Of a DNA stretch of 64,000 bases, positions 10,954-22,170 are shown one piece after another (the first letter of the stretch is position 1; each line of letters opens with the position of its first letter). Location of the stretch: assembly GCA_023512835.1 (NCBI GenBank), contig CM042084.1, forward strand, positions 57,404,793 to 57,468,792, given 5' to 3'. The notes under the pieces were generated by a model. That model searched no databases, was not told where the DNA came from, and saw only the letters and a program-made list of their open reading frames with translations. A program made the translations under genes and the position numbers. Source of the DNA: Taxillus chinensis. Lineage: Eukaryota; Streptophyta; Magnoliopsida; Santalales; Loranthaceae.

Positions 10954-11060
10954 TGTGAAACGTACACATTTATGTCTTACCATATTTGGAAATGGTGGTG
11001 TTATATGTACGGGTCATGTGAGTTGTAACTTATTGAATAAAAAATATTTTACCATTAACA
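10954..11060 (+). repeat. 3' LTR of the copia element
   Basis: 107 bp, differing from the 5' LTR at three positions by eye (C/T, C/T, G/A). It is followed by GGTCC, the exact copy of the left target duplication. Confidence 0.95.
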
Positions 11061-11074
11061 GGTCCATAGGGAGT

Positions 11075-11729
11075 TATTATTGTGTTATGCTTTAAATTTT
11101 GTTATGTGGAATGTGGTGTAGTAGCTCAGTGTGGTCAACGGCTGTGTGACTGTGGTCATGTGGTACCGTATGGTTATGATTGGGTGACTGTAGTATGGCT
11201 GTGGTTGTGGTAGCTTGTGGGGCCGTGGTTGTGATTTCTTATGTGGCTTGCTTAAGTGTTGTTTAGATTACAAGTACCCTGAAGCCAAATGACCGATTAT
11301 AGATTGTTTGTGTATTATTGCCACGACACTGCACATATGCACTCATCATGTAGATACTAGGAGTATGGATGAGTTGGGGAGATATGATCCATACTGAGCT
11401 GTGGTTGTTCACCCTTCCTATTGTGATTTGTTTGTTTTCAAGAACCTACATGCGTTAGGCGTAATACCAAGATGGAAGATTAAGTTATCATTTTATTTAA
11501 TCATTTTCTTTCCATTTTGAATTATTTTATGGAACTGATGTAACCCTATTGGGAAGTGATGTAAAAGATTTAGTTATTTAATAAAATGTAATCTGATTTA
11601 TGAACACTTATTATGTTTGTTTGTGATGTGTTGTGTGGTCTTGCTTAACCCAATACCTTTTACCCACCAGGTGGGTAAAGGGGAGAGTCACAAACCGGTT
11701 TCTTCGGGTCGGAAATCCAGGGCGTGACA
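11075..11729 (+). repeat. 5'-truncated 5' LTR of the chromovirus
   Basis: Aligns with the 3' LTR from TATTATTGTG onward (27860 in the 3' LTR): GCTTTAAATT, GTTATGTGGAATG, the GTGGTTGTGG repeats, GATTAcRAGTACCCTGAA, the CTCATCATGTAGAT block and the end (GGTTTCTTCG..GAAATCC..GTGACA). The first about 1.2 kb of the LTR is missing; similarity stops about 10 bp right of the copia target duplication. A run of close similarity with the minus-strand LTR at 43819-45650 (GAACCTAC..GCGTTAGG, CGGAAATCC.GGGCGTGACA) shows family relationship. Confidence 0.8.
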
Positions 11730-11732
11730 ATA

Positions 11733-11743
11733 TGGTATCAGAG
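11733..11743 (+). other. Primer-binding site of the chromovirus
   Basis: TGGTATCAGAG starts three bases after the LTR terminus (GGGCGTGACA). It is the standard initiator-Met tRNA complement of plant gypsy and copia elements. Confidence 0.85.
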
Positions 11744-12183
11744 TATGGTCTAGTTGGCCTAGGGTAGTGGGTGGATTGGGTATCTTGAGTCTTTTAGAGG
11801 AGCCTGGAGGGACACGCCTAACCAACATGTCCTTTTTGAACCTCTGTGGTATAGTTGGGGTAGTCCAGTCCTGAGGTAGGATATTCATGCTTGACATTAG
11901 GGCACTAGTTGCATTTGTTGTTTATATGTAATTGTGTGGATAAATAGGATGAACAATGTGATAAGGCTTTGCATGTGCATCTATGTTATTTTGTGATAAC
12001 TTGAGCATGAATCTGAGGAAAAAAACTTGTGGTATTGAATTGTGTACTTGTGGACTTGATGTTTGTGCAATGTGATTTGATGAATTTTGTAATATTTGAA
12101 TTGAGAGATTGGGTAGAGGTAGTGAGATTCAATAGACTTCAAATGCGTTTTGACGATTGTGTTCCTTACTTCGTGTAGTAAGA
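11744..12183 (+). other. Chromovirus leader before gag
   Basis: About 440 bases between primer-binding site and gag ATG. It contains the usual GGCCTAGGGTAGTGGGTGG-type leader and AT-rich sequence. No ORF of interest; the minus-strand 11981-12235 frame is not supported. Confidence 0.5.
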
Positions 12184-13059
12184 ATGCCACCAAGGAGAGC
12201 AACTGGTGTGTTTGTGGCAGTGGCTGATGAGTCATCTGCCCATTAGGGGTCAGGTGTGAGGTATCCTACTAGAGAAAATGAGTTGTTGATGGCATAACTG
12301 AGGGAGGGCATCCGGCAGAAGTCCAAGAGTTGAGGGAGGGCATCTGGCAAGAGGTCTGGGAAAAAGTGTGCATTGAGATGGTGGCACAGCAGGTGGTGCC
12401 ACCACCACTAGCAGTGGGGGAGTTATCTCGTGAGCGTGAAAGTGTTCTAGGTGGCATGCCAATTCATTGAGTCGAGGATGATGTGGTGACAAGGTTCCGA
12501 AAGGAACAACCACGAAGATTCAGGGGAGAGATGGAACCAGTGGTGGTCGAGCATTGGTCGAGGCGGATTAAGCATGCATTTTCCTTTCTCCTACCCCCGG
12601 GAGGAGGATAAGGTGAGGCCGGCTATTCGGCGTTAGAGGGTAATGCCTTGGAATGGTGGCTAGGTGTTACAGGAGGTCGTGTGGTGCAGTTCATGATGTG
12701 GGAGGAGTTCTTGCAACTCTTCCATGATGAGTTCTTTCCTAAGATGGCAAAAGAGGGAAGACTTTGGCAGCTTGAGGCAAGGATCGAGGACAGTGCCCGA
12801 GTATGAGCGGGAATTCTAGAGCTTGAGTAGATTTGCTCCCAAAACTATGACAAGGGAGGACCTAAAGGCCCATAAGTTTACCTTTGGTCTCATGCTAGCC
12901 CTCGGAAAAGGGTGTGATTCAAAGGTTTGACGACTTATGATGAGGTTGTTGAGACGGCCAAGATATCCGAGAGAGAGCCGGATGACGGGAGGCAGGCCCT
13001 TCAAGGACATAAGTTGCAAGGTGGGTTTCATCGTGATTCAAGGTCCAAGAGGACCAACA
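12184..13059 (+). pseudogene. Chromovirus gag, N-terminal and central part
   Basis: Starts at ATG 12184 (MPPRRATG). Recognisable pieces: FRKEQPRRFRGEMEPVVVEH with HWSRRIKHAF (the gypsy gag W-R-I block), GNALEWWLGVTGG, WEEFLQLFHDEFFPKMAKE, then YDEVVETAKISEREPDDGRQ and HKLQGGFHRDSR. These are the retrotransposon-gag domain in its normal order. Stops at about 12244, 12470, 12610, 12805 and 12917 break it. At 13060 the sequence runs into the tandem array. Confidence 0.85.
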
Positions 13060-16000
13060 CTAAGGAGGGAGGTAGCAGTTCTTTTCCTGGCAAGGGGTCC
13101 ACCATCGGTGAACCCAAGGAGGTCAACCTTTGGCGTCGGCAAACAGGAGGTTTAGTAGAGGTCTTTCTAGCGGTTGTCATTAAAGTAGGGAGCAAGGCCA
13201 TTTCGAGAATGATTGGAAATGCAAGAGCGTGGGCGAGATGGCCATTTGAGTCGGGTTGCAGAGCAAAAAAAGGAGAATAGGAAGCATGACATCTAGCACG
13301 AGGAGTGATGCCAAATTTCGAGCACCACCAGAGACACCAACTCGACAATGGCAGGCTAGTCAGGCAAGATCTAGCTAGTCCCGATCTCAAGGGAGGCTGG
13401 AGTGGCAGCAGTTAGATGCTCAAGGCGGCCAAGGCAGGAACCATCTAGTGAGTGGGCCGACCAATTGTGTGGGCTAGGGAGGGTGTTTCCATTGAATGCG
13501 ACACCCTAAGAGGAGGATGAGTTACTATCTCCAATTGTGGAGGGAGGAGTAGGACCTTCGGTTGTTAGAGGTACTCTTTTTATCTCCCGTACGCTTGTTT
13601 ATGTTCTCTTTGATACGGGTGCATCCTATTCATTTGTTGCTGAACTTTTGATCGATGGATTGGGATTAGCATGTGTTGAGGCGAAAGACTCCTAGTTGTT
13701 GAGTCTCAACCGGGTGGTATGATTGAGGTGCGACATGTTTGTCGTGACTAAGGAAGGAGGTAGCAGTTCTTTTCGACAGGGGTCCACCATCGGTGAACCC
13801 AAGGAGGTCAACCTTTGGTGTCAACGGACAAGGAGGTTTAGTAGGAGGTCTTTCTAGCGATTGTCATTGCGGTAGGGGAGCAAGGCCACTTCAAGAATGA
13901 TTGGAAATGCAATAGCTGTGGATGAGATGGCCATTTGAGCCGGGTTAGCAGGAGCAAAAACAAGAGAATAGGAGGCATGACATCTAGCACAAGGAGTGAT
14001 GCCAACTTTTGAGCACCACCGGAGACACCAGCTCGACAGGTGCGGCTAGTCCCGATCTCAAGGGAGGCCGGAGTGGCACGAGCAGATCGTTGGAGGCAAT
14101 TAAGGCAGGAACCATCTAGTGAGTGGGCCGACCAATTGTGTGGGCTAGGGGAGGGTGTTTGCATTGAATGTGACACCCTAAGAGGAGGCCGAGTTACTAT
14201 CTCTAACTACGGAGGGAGGAGTAGGACCTTCGGTTGTTAAAGGTACTCTTTTGATCTCCCGTATGCTTGTTTCTGTTCTCTTTGATACGAGTGCATCCTG
14301 TTCATTTGTTGCTGAACTTTTGATTGATGGACTGGGATTAGCATGTGCCGAGGCATGTGTTGAGTCTCAATGGGTGGTATGATTGAAGTGCGGCACGTTT
14401 GTCATGACTAAGGAGGGAGGTAGCAGCTTCTTTCCGAAGGGGTCCACCATCGATGAACCCAAGGAGGTCAACTTTTGGCGTCACAGACAGGGAGGTTTAG
14501 TAGAGGTCTTTCTAGCAGCTTGTCATTGCATAGGGAGCAAGGCCACTTCAAGAATAATTGGAAATGCAAGAGTCGTGGACGAGATGGCCATTTGAGCCGG
14601 GTTTGTAGGAGCAAAAATAGGAGAATAGGAGGCATGACATCTAGCACGAGGAGTGTTGCCAACTTTTGAGCACCACTAGAGAGACTAGCTCAACAAGGGC
14701 AGCGAGTCGGGCAGATCCAGCTAGTCCCGATCTCAAAGGGAGGCTGGAGTGGCAGCAGCCTGGATGCCGGGAGGCGTTAAGGCATGAGTAAGACCTTCAG
14801 TTGTTAGAGGTACTCTTTTGATCTCCCGTACGTTTGTTTCTGTTCTCTTTGATACCGGTGCATCATATTCATTTGTTGCTGAACTTTTGATCGATGGATT
14901 GGGATTAGCATGTGTTGAGGCATGTGTTGAGTCTCAATTGGGTGGTATGATTGAAGTGCGGCACGTTTGTCATGACTAAGGAGGGAGGTAGCAGTTCTTT
15001 CCGAAGCAGGGGTCCACCATCAGTGAACCCAAGGAGGTCAACTTTTGGCGTCGAGACAGGGAGGTTTAGTAGGAGGTCTTTCTACGGTTGTCATTGCGGT
15101 AGGGAGCAAGGCCACTTCAAGAATAATTGGAAATGCAAGAGTCGTGGACGAGATGGCCATTTGAGCCGGGTTTGTAGGAGCAAAAATAGGAGAATAGGAG
15201 GCATGACATCTAGCACGAGGAGTGTTGCCAACTTTTGAGCACCACTAGAGAGACTAGCTCAACAGTGGCGGCGAGTCAGGCAGATCCGCCTAGTCCCGAT
15301 CTCAAGGGAGGTCGGGAGGCGGCGACCCGGATGCTGGAGGCGATTAAGGCATGAGTAAGACCTTCGGTTGTTAGAGGTACTCTTTTGATCTCCCGTACGT
15401 TTGTTTCTGTTCTCTTTGATACCGGTGCATCATATTCATTTGTTGCTGAACTTTTGATCGATGGATTGGGATTAGCATGTGTTGAGGCATGTGTTGAGTC
15501 TCAATTGGGTGGTATGATTGAAGTGCGGCACGTTTCTCATGACTAAGGAGGGAGGTAGCAGTTCTTTCCGACAGGGGTCCACCATCGGTGAACCCAAGGA
15601 GGTCAACTTTTGGCGTCAGCAGACAGGGAGGTTTAGTAGAGAGGTCTTTCTAGCGGTTGTCATTGCAAGAGGGAGCAAGGCCACTTCAAGAATAATTGGA
15701 AATGCAAGAGTGTGGACGAGATGGCCATTTGAGCCGGGTTTGTAGGAGCAAAAATAGGAGAATAGGAGGCATGACATCTAGCACGAGGAGTGTTGCCAAC
15801 TTTTGAGCACCACTAGAGAGACTAGCTCAACAGAGGCAGGCTAGTCAGGCAGGATCCAGCTAGTCCCGATCTCAAGGGAGGCTGAGTGGCGGCGAGCCAG
15901 GATCTTGGAGGCAGTTAAGGCATGAGTAAGACCTTCAGGTTGTTAGAGGTACTCTTTTGATCTCCCGTACGTTTGTTTCTGTTCTCTTTGATACCGGTGC

Positions 16001-17400
16001 ATCATATTCATTTGTTGCTGAACTTTTGATCGATGGATTGGGATTAGCATGTGTTGAGGCATGTGTCGAGGCATGTGTTGAGTCTCAATTGGGTGGTATG
16101 ATTGAAGTGCGGCACGTTTGTCATGACTAAGGAGGGAGGTAGCAGTTCTTTCCGAAGCAGGGGTCCACCATCAGTGAACCCAAGGAGGTCAACTTTTGGC
16201 GTCAGCAGACAGGGAGGTTTAGTAGGAGGTCTTTCTAGCGGTTGTCATTGCAGTAGGGAGCAAGGCCACTTCAAGAATAATTGGAAATGCAAGAGTCAGG
16301 ACGAGATGGCCATTTGAGCCGGGTTTGTAGGAGCAAAAATAGGAGAATAGGAGGCATGATATCTAGCACGAGGAGTGATGCCAACTTTCGAGCACCACTA
16401 GAGAGACCAGCTCAACGGTGGCAAGGCTAGTCGGGTAGGATCCAGCTAGTCCCGATCTCAAGGGAGGCTGGAGTGGCACACCGGAATGCTGGAGGCAGTT
16501 AAGGCATGAGTAAGACCTTCAGTTGTTAGAGGTACTCTTTTGATCTCCCGTATGCTTGTTTCTGTTCTCTTTGATACGGGTGCATCCTGTTCATTTATTA
16601 CTGAACTTTTGATTGATGGATTGGGATTAGCATGTGTTGAGGCAGAAAGACTCCTAGTTGTTAAGTCTCAACCTGGGTGGTATGATTGAGGTGCGATATG
16701 TTTGTCATGACTAAGGAGGGAGGTAGCAATTCTTTCCAAAGCGGGGGTCCACCATCGGTGAACCCAAGGAGGTCAACCTTTGGCGTTAGCAAACAGGAAG
16801 GTTTAGTAGGAGGTCTTTCTAGCAGTTATGATTGCAGTAGGGAGCAAGGCCACTTCAAGAATGATTGGAAATGCAAGAGCTGTGGACGAGATGGCCATTT
16901 GAGCCAGGTTTGCAGGAGCAAAAACAGGAGAATAGGAGGCATGACATCTATTACGGGGAGTGATGCCAACTTTCGAGCACTACCAGAGAGACCAGCTCGA
17001 CAATGGCAGGCTAGTCAGCGGGGATCTAGCTAGTCCCGATCTCAAGGGAGGCCGGAGTGTCGCATCGGATGTCGGAGGCGATTAAGGCAGAACCATCTAG
17101 TGAGTGGGCCGACCAATTGTGTGGGCTAGGGGAGGGTGTTTGCATTGAATGTGACACCCTAAAAGAGGTTGAGTTACTATCTCCAACTGCGGAGGGAGGA
17201 GTAGGACCTTCAGTTGTTAGAGGTACTCTTTCAATCTCTCGTACGCTTGTTTCTGTTCTCTTTGATACGGGTGCATCCTGTTCATTTGTTGCTGAGCTTT
17301 TGATTAATGGATTGGGATTAGCATTTGTTGAGGCAGAAAGACTCCTAGTTGTTGAGTCTCAACTGGGTGGTATGATTGAGGTGCGGCATGTTTGTCATGA
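13060..17400 (+). repeat. Seven-copy tandem array of a gag-protease segment
   Basis: The phrase CTAAGGAGGGAGGTAGCAG recurs at 13060, 13748 (one variant), 14408, 14976, 15543, 16127 and 16711; the last unit ends at about 17400. Unit lengths are 688, 660, 568, 567, 584, 584 and 690 bp. Each unit holds the gag tail (TKEGGSS), a CCHC knuckle (CKSCGRDGHLSRVC in the best copies) and the protease active-site segment (LFDTGAS). Units end inside the protease at RHVCHD. The join is ACTA: CACTAAGG on the gag side and GACTATGTG on the protease side of the uninterrupted gene. Copy 2 reads DTSAS. None is open throughout. Confidence 0.92.
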
Positions 17401-17583
17401 CTATGTGCTAACCATAGGAGATGTGGAGCTTAGTTTTGATTTCCATGTGATGCCATTGAGGACATTTAACTTAATCTTGGGTATGGATTGGCTTTTGGCT
17501 TTTCAGGCCAAGATAGATTGTTATCGGCGGCATGTATCATTCGCATCACCTGCCGGGATTCCTTGTACCCTGCTGGGGGATTG
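17195..17583 (+). pseudogene. Chromovirus aspartic protease (last copy, complete end)
   Basis: Open within 17057-17584. Reads GTLSISRTLVSVLFDTGASC, ELLINGLGLAFVEAERLLVV, then beyond the array end YVLTIGDVELSFDFHVMPLR and FNLILGMDWLLAFQAKIDCY. These are the retropepsin fold of gypsy elements: DTGAS active site and the ILGMDWL flap/C-terminal motif. It is the only copy in which the protease continues past RHVCHD. It ends in a stop at 17582, before the RT reading frame. Confidence 0.88.
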
Positions 17584-17611
17584 AGATTGTGAAGCGAGTC
17601 GAGCTGGGCTA

Positions 17612-18085
17612 GTGTTGGGCCAGTGGGGTGCCATTACCCATAGGTTGGTAGCTTTAAGCTTTACCAAGGAGGGAAAAGTGAGACAGAGGGTGTCGCCAAC
17701 AATTGTTGACCAATTTGAGGACATGTTTCCTGAGGAGTTGAAGAGGTTACCACCTAAGAGGAGCGTAGAGTTCACCATTGCGTTGTTACCGGGGACTGGT
17801 CCGATCTCCCAAGTGGCATATCATATGGGGCCAACTGAGTTGAGGGAGTTTCAGGGGCAAATAGAGGAGTTGGGGAACCAGGGGTATATCAGGCTGAATA
17901 CCTCACCCTGGGGTGCTCCGGTGCTCTTTGCAAAGAAAGCAGATGGCACGCTTCATCTTTGTATTAACTACAGGAAGTTGAATATGGTGACTGTGAGGAA
18001 CAAGTATCTATTGGCTCGGATAGATGACTTGTTTGATTAGTTGAGTGGCCCCTAGTGGTTTTCGAAGATGGATACGTGATTAGGG
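17612..18085 (+). pseudogene. Chromovirus reverse transcriptase, N-terminal part
   Basis: Open from 17612 to a stop near 18038. Contains [80 protein letters not shown] and [20 protein letters not shown] with DDLFD, which is the standard beginning of gypsy RT (fingers and palm, first conserved blocks). Normally a Q occurs where the first stop falls (LFDQL). The frame is cut at FSKMDT by the inserted LTR (18086) and resumes at 21532 with YHQV. Confidence 0.92.
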
Positions 18086-21000
18086 TGTTGGACCCCATTT
18101 TGTCCGGGTTGGACATACACATTTATTTTTCACTTTAAACTTCGTTCCTATTTATTAATCACTTTGTACGGATAAATAAAGAGACGTGATCGCCGATTTG
18201 AGAGGGGATTTCAATAACTTCTTTAAAAAGGCTTTCAAATGCCAAAGAGCCGCTCCGAGCGATAGCAAATCAAATTTGAAGATCAACGCTTTTAACCGCG
18301 CTCAATTTTGAGGTCAAACGAGGGAGTTATGGTCAAAACCGTATTTGGACCGTTAACGGTGGTCCACTAAAGGCCAATATTCAAAAAAGGCGTCCGGGTC
18401 AGGTCACGAACATCATTTTCTTAATCCTCTCATTATTCTCGAGAATTTTGACATATATATTGCATATCTTTGCTCACGTAATTTATTTTTGAAAAATAAA
18501 AAAACCTTTTTTTTGGTAATAAAGCGGTTTAGGGACATACAAGATAGTTTTGGCAAAAAAAATAAACCCATTTTCAAGAAAAAAGGATACGGGGTCGCTC
18601 ATCATGACGCCCGAATCCAAAACTCATTTTTTCACATTTTATTGAACACCGGATTGTTCGCCGATCTCAAAAACCGAAAGCCGTCGTTAAAAACCCAAAA
18701 AAAAAACTTTTTTTTTCTTTTCTTTTCTTTTCCCGCCTATACTTAGCCACGTGTCGGTGTATCATTGGATCATAATAATAAAACAAAAAAAATCAAAAAA
18801 TAACAAAAAGCAAAAAAACAAAATAAAAAGTAAAACAAAAAAATAAAAAAAAATAAAAAAACTAGATCCACACAAAAACGCCTGGCCTTAGCCCATCTCT
18901 CCTTGCGTCTTCTTCCTCCCCTTCTCTCTCCCCCCGTTTGTCTCCTTCCTCGTTACCGACCACCACGCCGGAGGACCACCCAGGCCCGGCCAACGTCCTA
19001 CACCACAACGCCGACTCTCGCCCATCACTCATCTCTCTTCTCTCCTAGATCGAACCGCCGTCAAGCCATGGTTTTCTTCTCTCTCTCGGCCACATCCGAG
19101 GTCTGGGGTTAAGGCCAACCATGATCCGATCAGCAACCCCAGGCCGCCGACTCGCCATCCGACTCAAAACCCTAAACTCCTTCCTTCTCTATAAACGCAA
19201 TCCAACCATTAACCAAAGGGGGGCTCTCCCAAATAAAAAAAGCAATCTACAATCCAAGCTTTCATCTTCTCCTCAATCCCTCTAAAGAGTTCCCCCAGCC
19301 GGAAGCTACGACCGTTGGCCACCACCCTTTGTTAACGCCGTTACTTCCCACGACGCCGTTGCCGCTCCTCCATGGTCAAGCCCCGAACGACGGACGCAAC
19401 GCCAACCCCGCTCAAGACGCACTAGCCGACATCGACGGTCCGGCCGAGGCATGCCACAGCCCTCTTTGGTAATACCACCCAACTACCTGTCGGCCGTCCC
19501 GGGTTCATCCACGACACGCACAAGTCCCCGCCGCCACCGACCGGGAAGCCTCCTTTGCCCTCGCCCCCACCGTGAAGACGACATCGTGGTTACTAGGCAG
19601 CCCCAAAGCCTAAGAGGAAGAGGAACGGGTGCCGCTGCATAAGTTTTGATTGTTGTTAAATGTTTATTTGCGTATTAAGTGCTAACATGATTATGGATTA
19701 ACTGGCCTTGTTTGATTTGCTTTTCCTTGATCGTATTAAGACCAAAATAAAATCAATTATTGCCTGTTGTTGTCATCGAAGTGTTGTGTAGAATATGTTG
19801 GCCTCTATATCGATTGATGTTTGTTTTGCTCTCTATTAAGCGTCCTTTAGCTCATATCGGTTTGTTTGTTTTGGTGAAGCGGGTTATGAACTGGTATACT
19901 GGTAGTGGGAAAGTCTGGTTTGAATAATAGTATCGTCACTGTTTATATGTTTTGTTTCGTTTTGTTGGGATTGTCGTGGGTCTAATCTGGGCTTCGTTTG
20001 GTTTGTGTCAAGTAAAGGAGTAACTTGGTCTCCTTTTTCTTTGCTACCTCGTGACTATTTTATGGTCTAACCCCTGGCGTGTCTAGTTTACCCGATTTGC
20101 AAGTGTTTGTCATAACCATTTCCAACCATTTCTGGTGTTGACATGCTAAATCGATTATTTCCATTCATGATGGTCCGGCGTTTGCTTACCGTGGTTGTTA
20201 GTCCCAATTGTTTGCTCACTGTCTTCCTTCTTTCATTTTGTTTTGTTTGTTTTTTTTATTTGGTTTGCATCTCTCCTCCGCCTATGCGGTGGTATCCGTT
20301 TGATGACCTCGATGGATGAGTATGTCGTTGTTGGTGGTCCAGGCCGGCGATCTGGCGACTGCTTTTTTTCCCGCACACGTTGATTTTGGGTTTTTGGCTT
20401 CAGTTTTTGGGTTATAGTTTTGATGTAGGGGAGTTTTATTCATTTATTTGTTTATTTGTTATATTTTGGTTTGTGTTAATTTTATTTTATTTATGCTTTA
20501 TCTGGTGTAGGACACCTTGTTAGTTTTGGGCCTGTAGGAAAATTTGTTTAAACTTGTAACCAGAGTTATCTACCCATTGTATCCTGTAATTCAAATCAAG
20601 CATAGTGAAAAAAAAAGAGAAAGGAAGAGAGAAAAAAAAAGAAAAAAAAGAGGGAGTTTGCTTATGGATATCACATCACACATTTCACATTTGTTTAATT
20701 TATTTATATATCTTTTATTTTATTTTACTATAAAAAAAACAAAAAAAACTTTCAAAAATAATTTTTTTATATTCAAAAAATAGGTTTTCTTTAATCTTTT
20801 TCATTCATTACTTTTTTTTGGGTTCTTTAGACCATTCTTAATAAAAAAAATCACAACAAAAAACAAAAAACAAAAAAAAAAAAACAAAAAACCAAAAAAA
20901 ATAAAAATAAAAAAATAAAAAACAAAAAACAAAAATGTTTAATCCTTTAATTTGATGTTTCTTTTAAACACAACAAAAGTTGTTTTCTTTAGTTTTTCAC

Positions 21001-21526
21001 TTATTCCTTGTTATTTTGATTATGTTTTCTTTTTTTTAGATCATTATTTAGTTGTAAATAACTTACGAATAAAAATGAAATAAACTCTTAGGATTTTTTT
21101 AGGTCCTTGGGTAAATTAAACTTAACCCTTAACTTGAACAAAAGATTCCATTTTAGATGAGTAGGATCAATTGAACTTAACTTAACTTCAATAAGTAACT
21201 TAGGAAAATAAAGAGTAGATTTTTAGGTCATGTGAAACTTAACATCAACTTAGATTAGTTAATTTTAAGTTGCGAGTTAAAACAAATTAGAAACTTTCTA
21301 AACTCCTAAGATAGGTAGCGAAAGGGCGTTAGGGGGTGCTAATCCTTTCTCGTACGTAACAAACTCCCGAACCCCGCTCTAGCGATGTAGATCATTTTAG
21401 GTGACCAATTGCACCCCAAAAACCGCTGGTGGCGACTCTATTCTTTTTCATCACCATTCGGGTGAAGGGTAGGAGAACCGCATCCCCAAAAGTGGGTTTT
21501 CCCCCAAACGAAATCCGGTGATCACA
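18086..21526 (+). mobile_element. Tat/Ogre-like solo LTR nested in RT
   Basis: A 3441-bp unit beginning TGTTGGACCCC and ending GGTGATCACA, flanked by exact TAGGG duplications (18081-18085 and 21527-21531). It splits the RT between FSKMDT and YHQV. No gag or pol lies inside. Notable contents: long A-rich tracts (18781-18865, 20585-20655, 20845-20935), a C-rich 18900-19650 part with a TATA-like TATAAACG at 19190 and a leader-like tract, and near the right end TGCACCCC, then TGGCGACTCT at 21430. TGGCGACTC is the tRNA-Arg primer-binding word of Tat/Ogre elements, so the LTR proper may stop near 21428 with about 100 bp of internal sequence retained. The lineage call is tentative; the insertion itself is clear. 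Confidence 0.8.
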
Positions 21527-21531
21527 TAGGG

Positions 21532-22170
21532 TATCACCAGGTTGAGGGTTAGAGAGGCGAATATCCCTAAGATTGCATTTCGGTGCGGTATGAGCATTAT
21601 GAGTGGATAGTGATGCCTTTTGGGCTCACTAATGCAACAATAGTGTTCATGCATTTGAGGAACCAAGTTTTTGCTCCTTACTTGGATTCTTTTATGGTGG
21701 TGTTCATTGATGATATCTTAGTGTATTCCATGACCAAGAAAGAGCATGTGGAGCATTTGGCAACAATGTTGCAGACCTTAAGGGACCACTAGTTGTATGC
21801 TAAATTTAGCAAATGTGAGTTTTGGATATAGGAGGTCCACTTTATTGGCCATGTGGTGTCGGCTTGGGGAGTTAGAGTGGACCCAACTAAAATTGAGGCA
21901 GTGTCATCATGGAAGAGGCCTACAATTGTTTTCAAGATTTGGAGCTTCCTAGGCTTGGTGGGGTATTACCGTCGTTTTGTAGAGGGATTCTCCCCCTTGA
22001 CAACTTCTATGACAAGCATTAACTCGGAAGAGAGTGAGGTTTGAGTGGGCGACAAGTGTTAGCATACATTTGAGGCTCTCAAAACCCAGGTTGACCACCG
22101 CACCTGTGTTGAGGTTACTTAGGGAGGACGTTCCATATGAGATCTATTGTGATGCATCTAGGATTGGTTA
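21532..22170 (+). pseudogene. Chromovirus RT C-terminal part and start of RNase H
   Basis: Continues the [42 protein letters not shown], then [20 protein letters not shown] with the catalytic FIDD pair at about 21710, [32 protein letters not shown], and [20 protein letters not shown]. These are the remaining RT blocks and the connection domain. IYCDASRIG at about 22142 opens the RNase H (first catalytic Asp). Stops at 21790, 21830 and a frame change near 22020 disable it. Cut at 22170 by the next insertion. Confidence 0.9.

Larger units (their letters stand above)
5892..11060 (+). mobile_element. Ty1/copia retrotransposon with 107-bp LTRs
   Basis: A complete structure of 5169 bp: 5' LTR, initiator-Met primer-binding site, gag, protease, integrase, RT, RNase H, polypurine tract and 3' LTR, in copia order (integrase before RT). 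A perfect target duplication GGTCC lies at 5887-5891 and 11061-11065. The two LTRs differ at three sites by eye, all transitions. Every ORF is broken by stops and frameshifts, so the element is not autonomous. The LTR length is near the lower end for plant copia elements. The lineage is not resolved from sequence alone. Confidence 0.93.

Noticed and set aside
13028..16317. Repeated minus-strand ORFs over the array
   Set aside because: Antisense shadows of the gag-protease repeat units.
13060..17400. CRISPR-like or satellite array
   Set aside because: Units are 567-690 bp and encode gag and protease; there are no short direct repeats with unique spacers, and the host is a plant.
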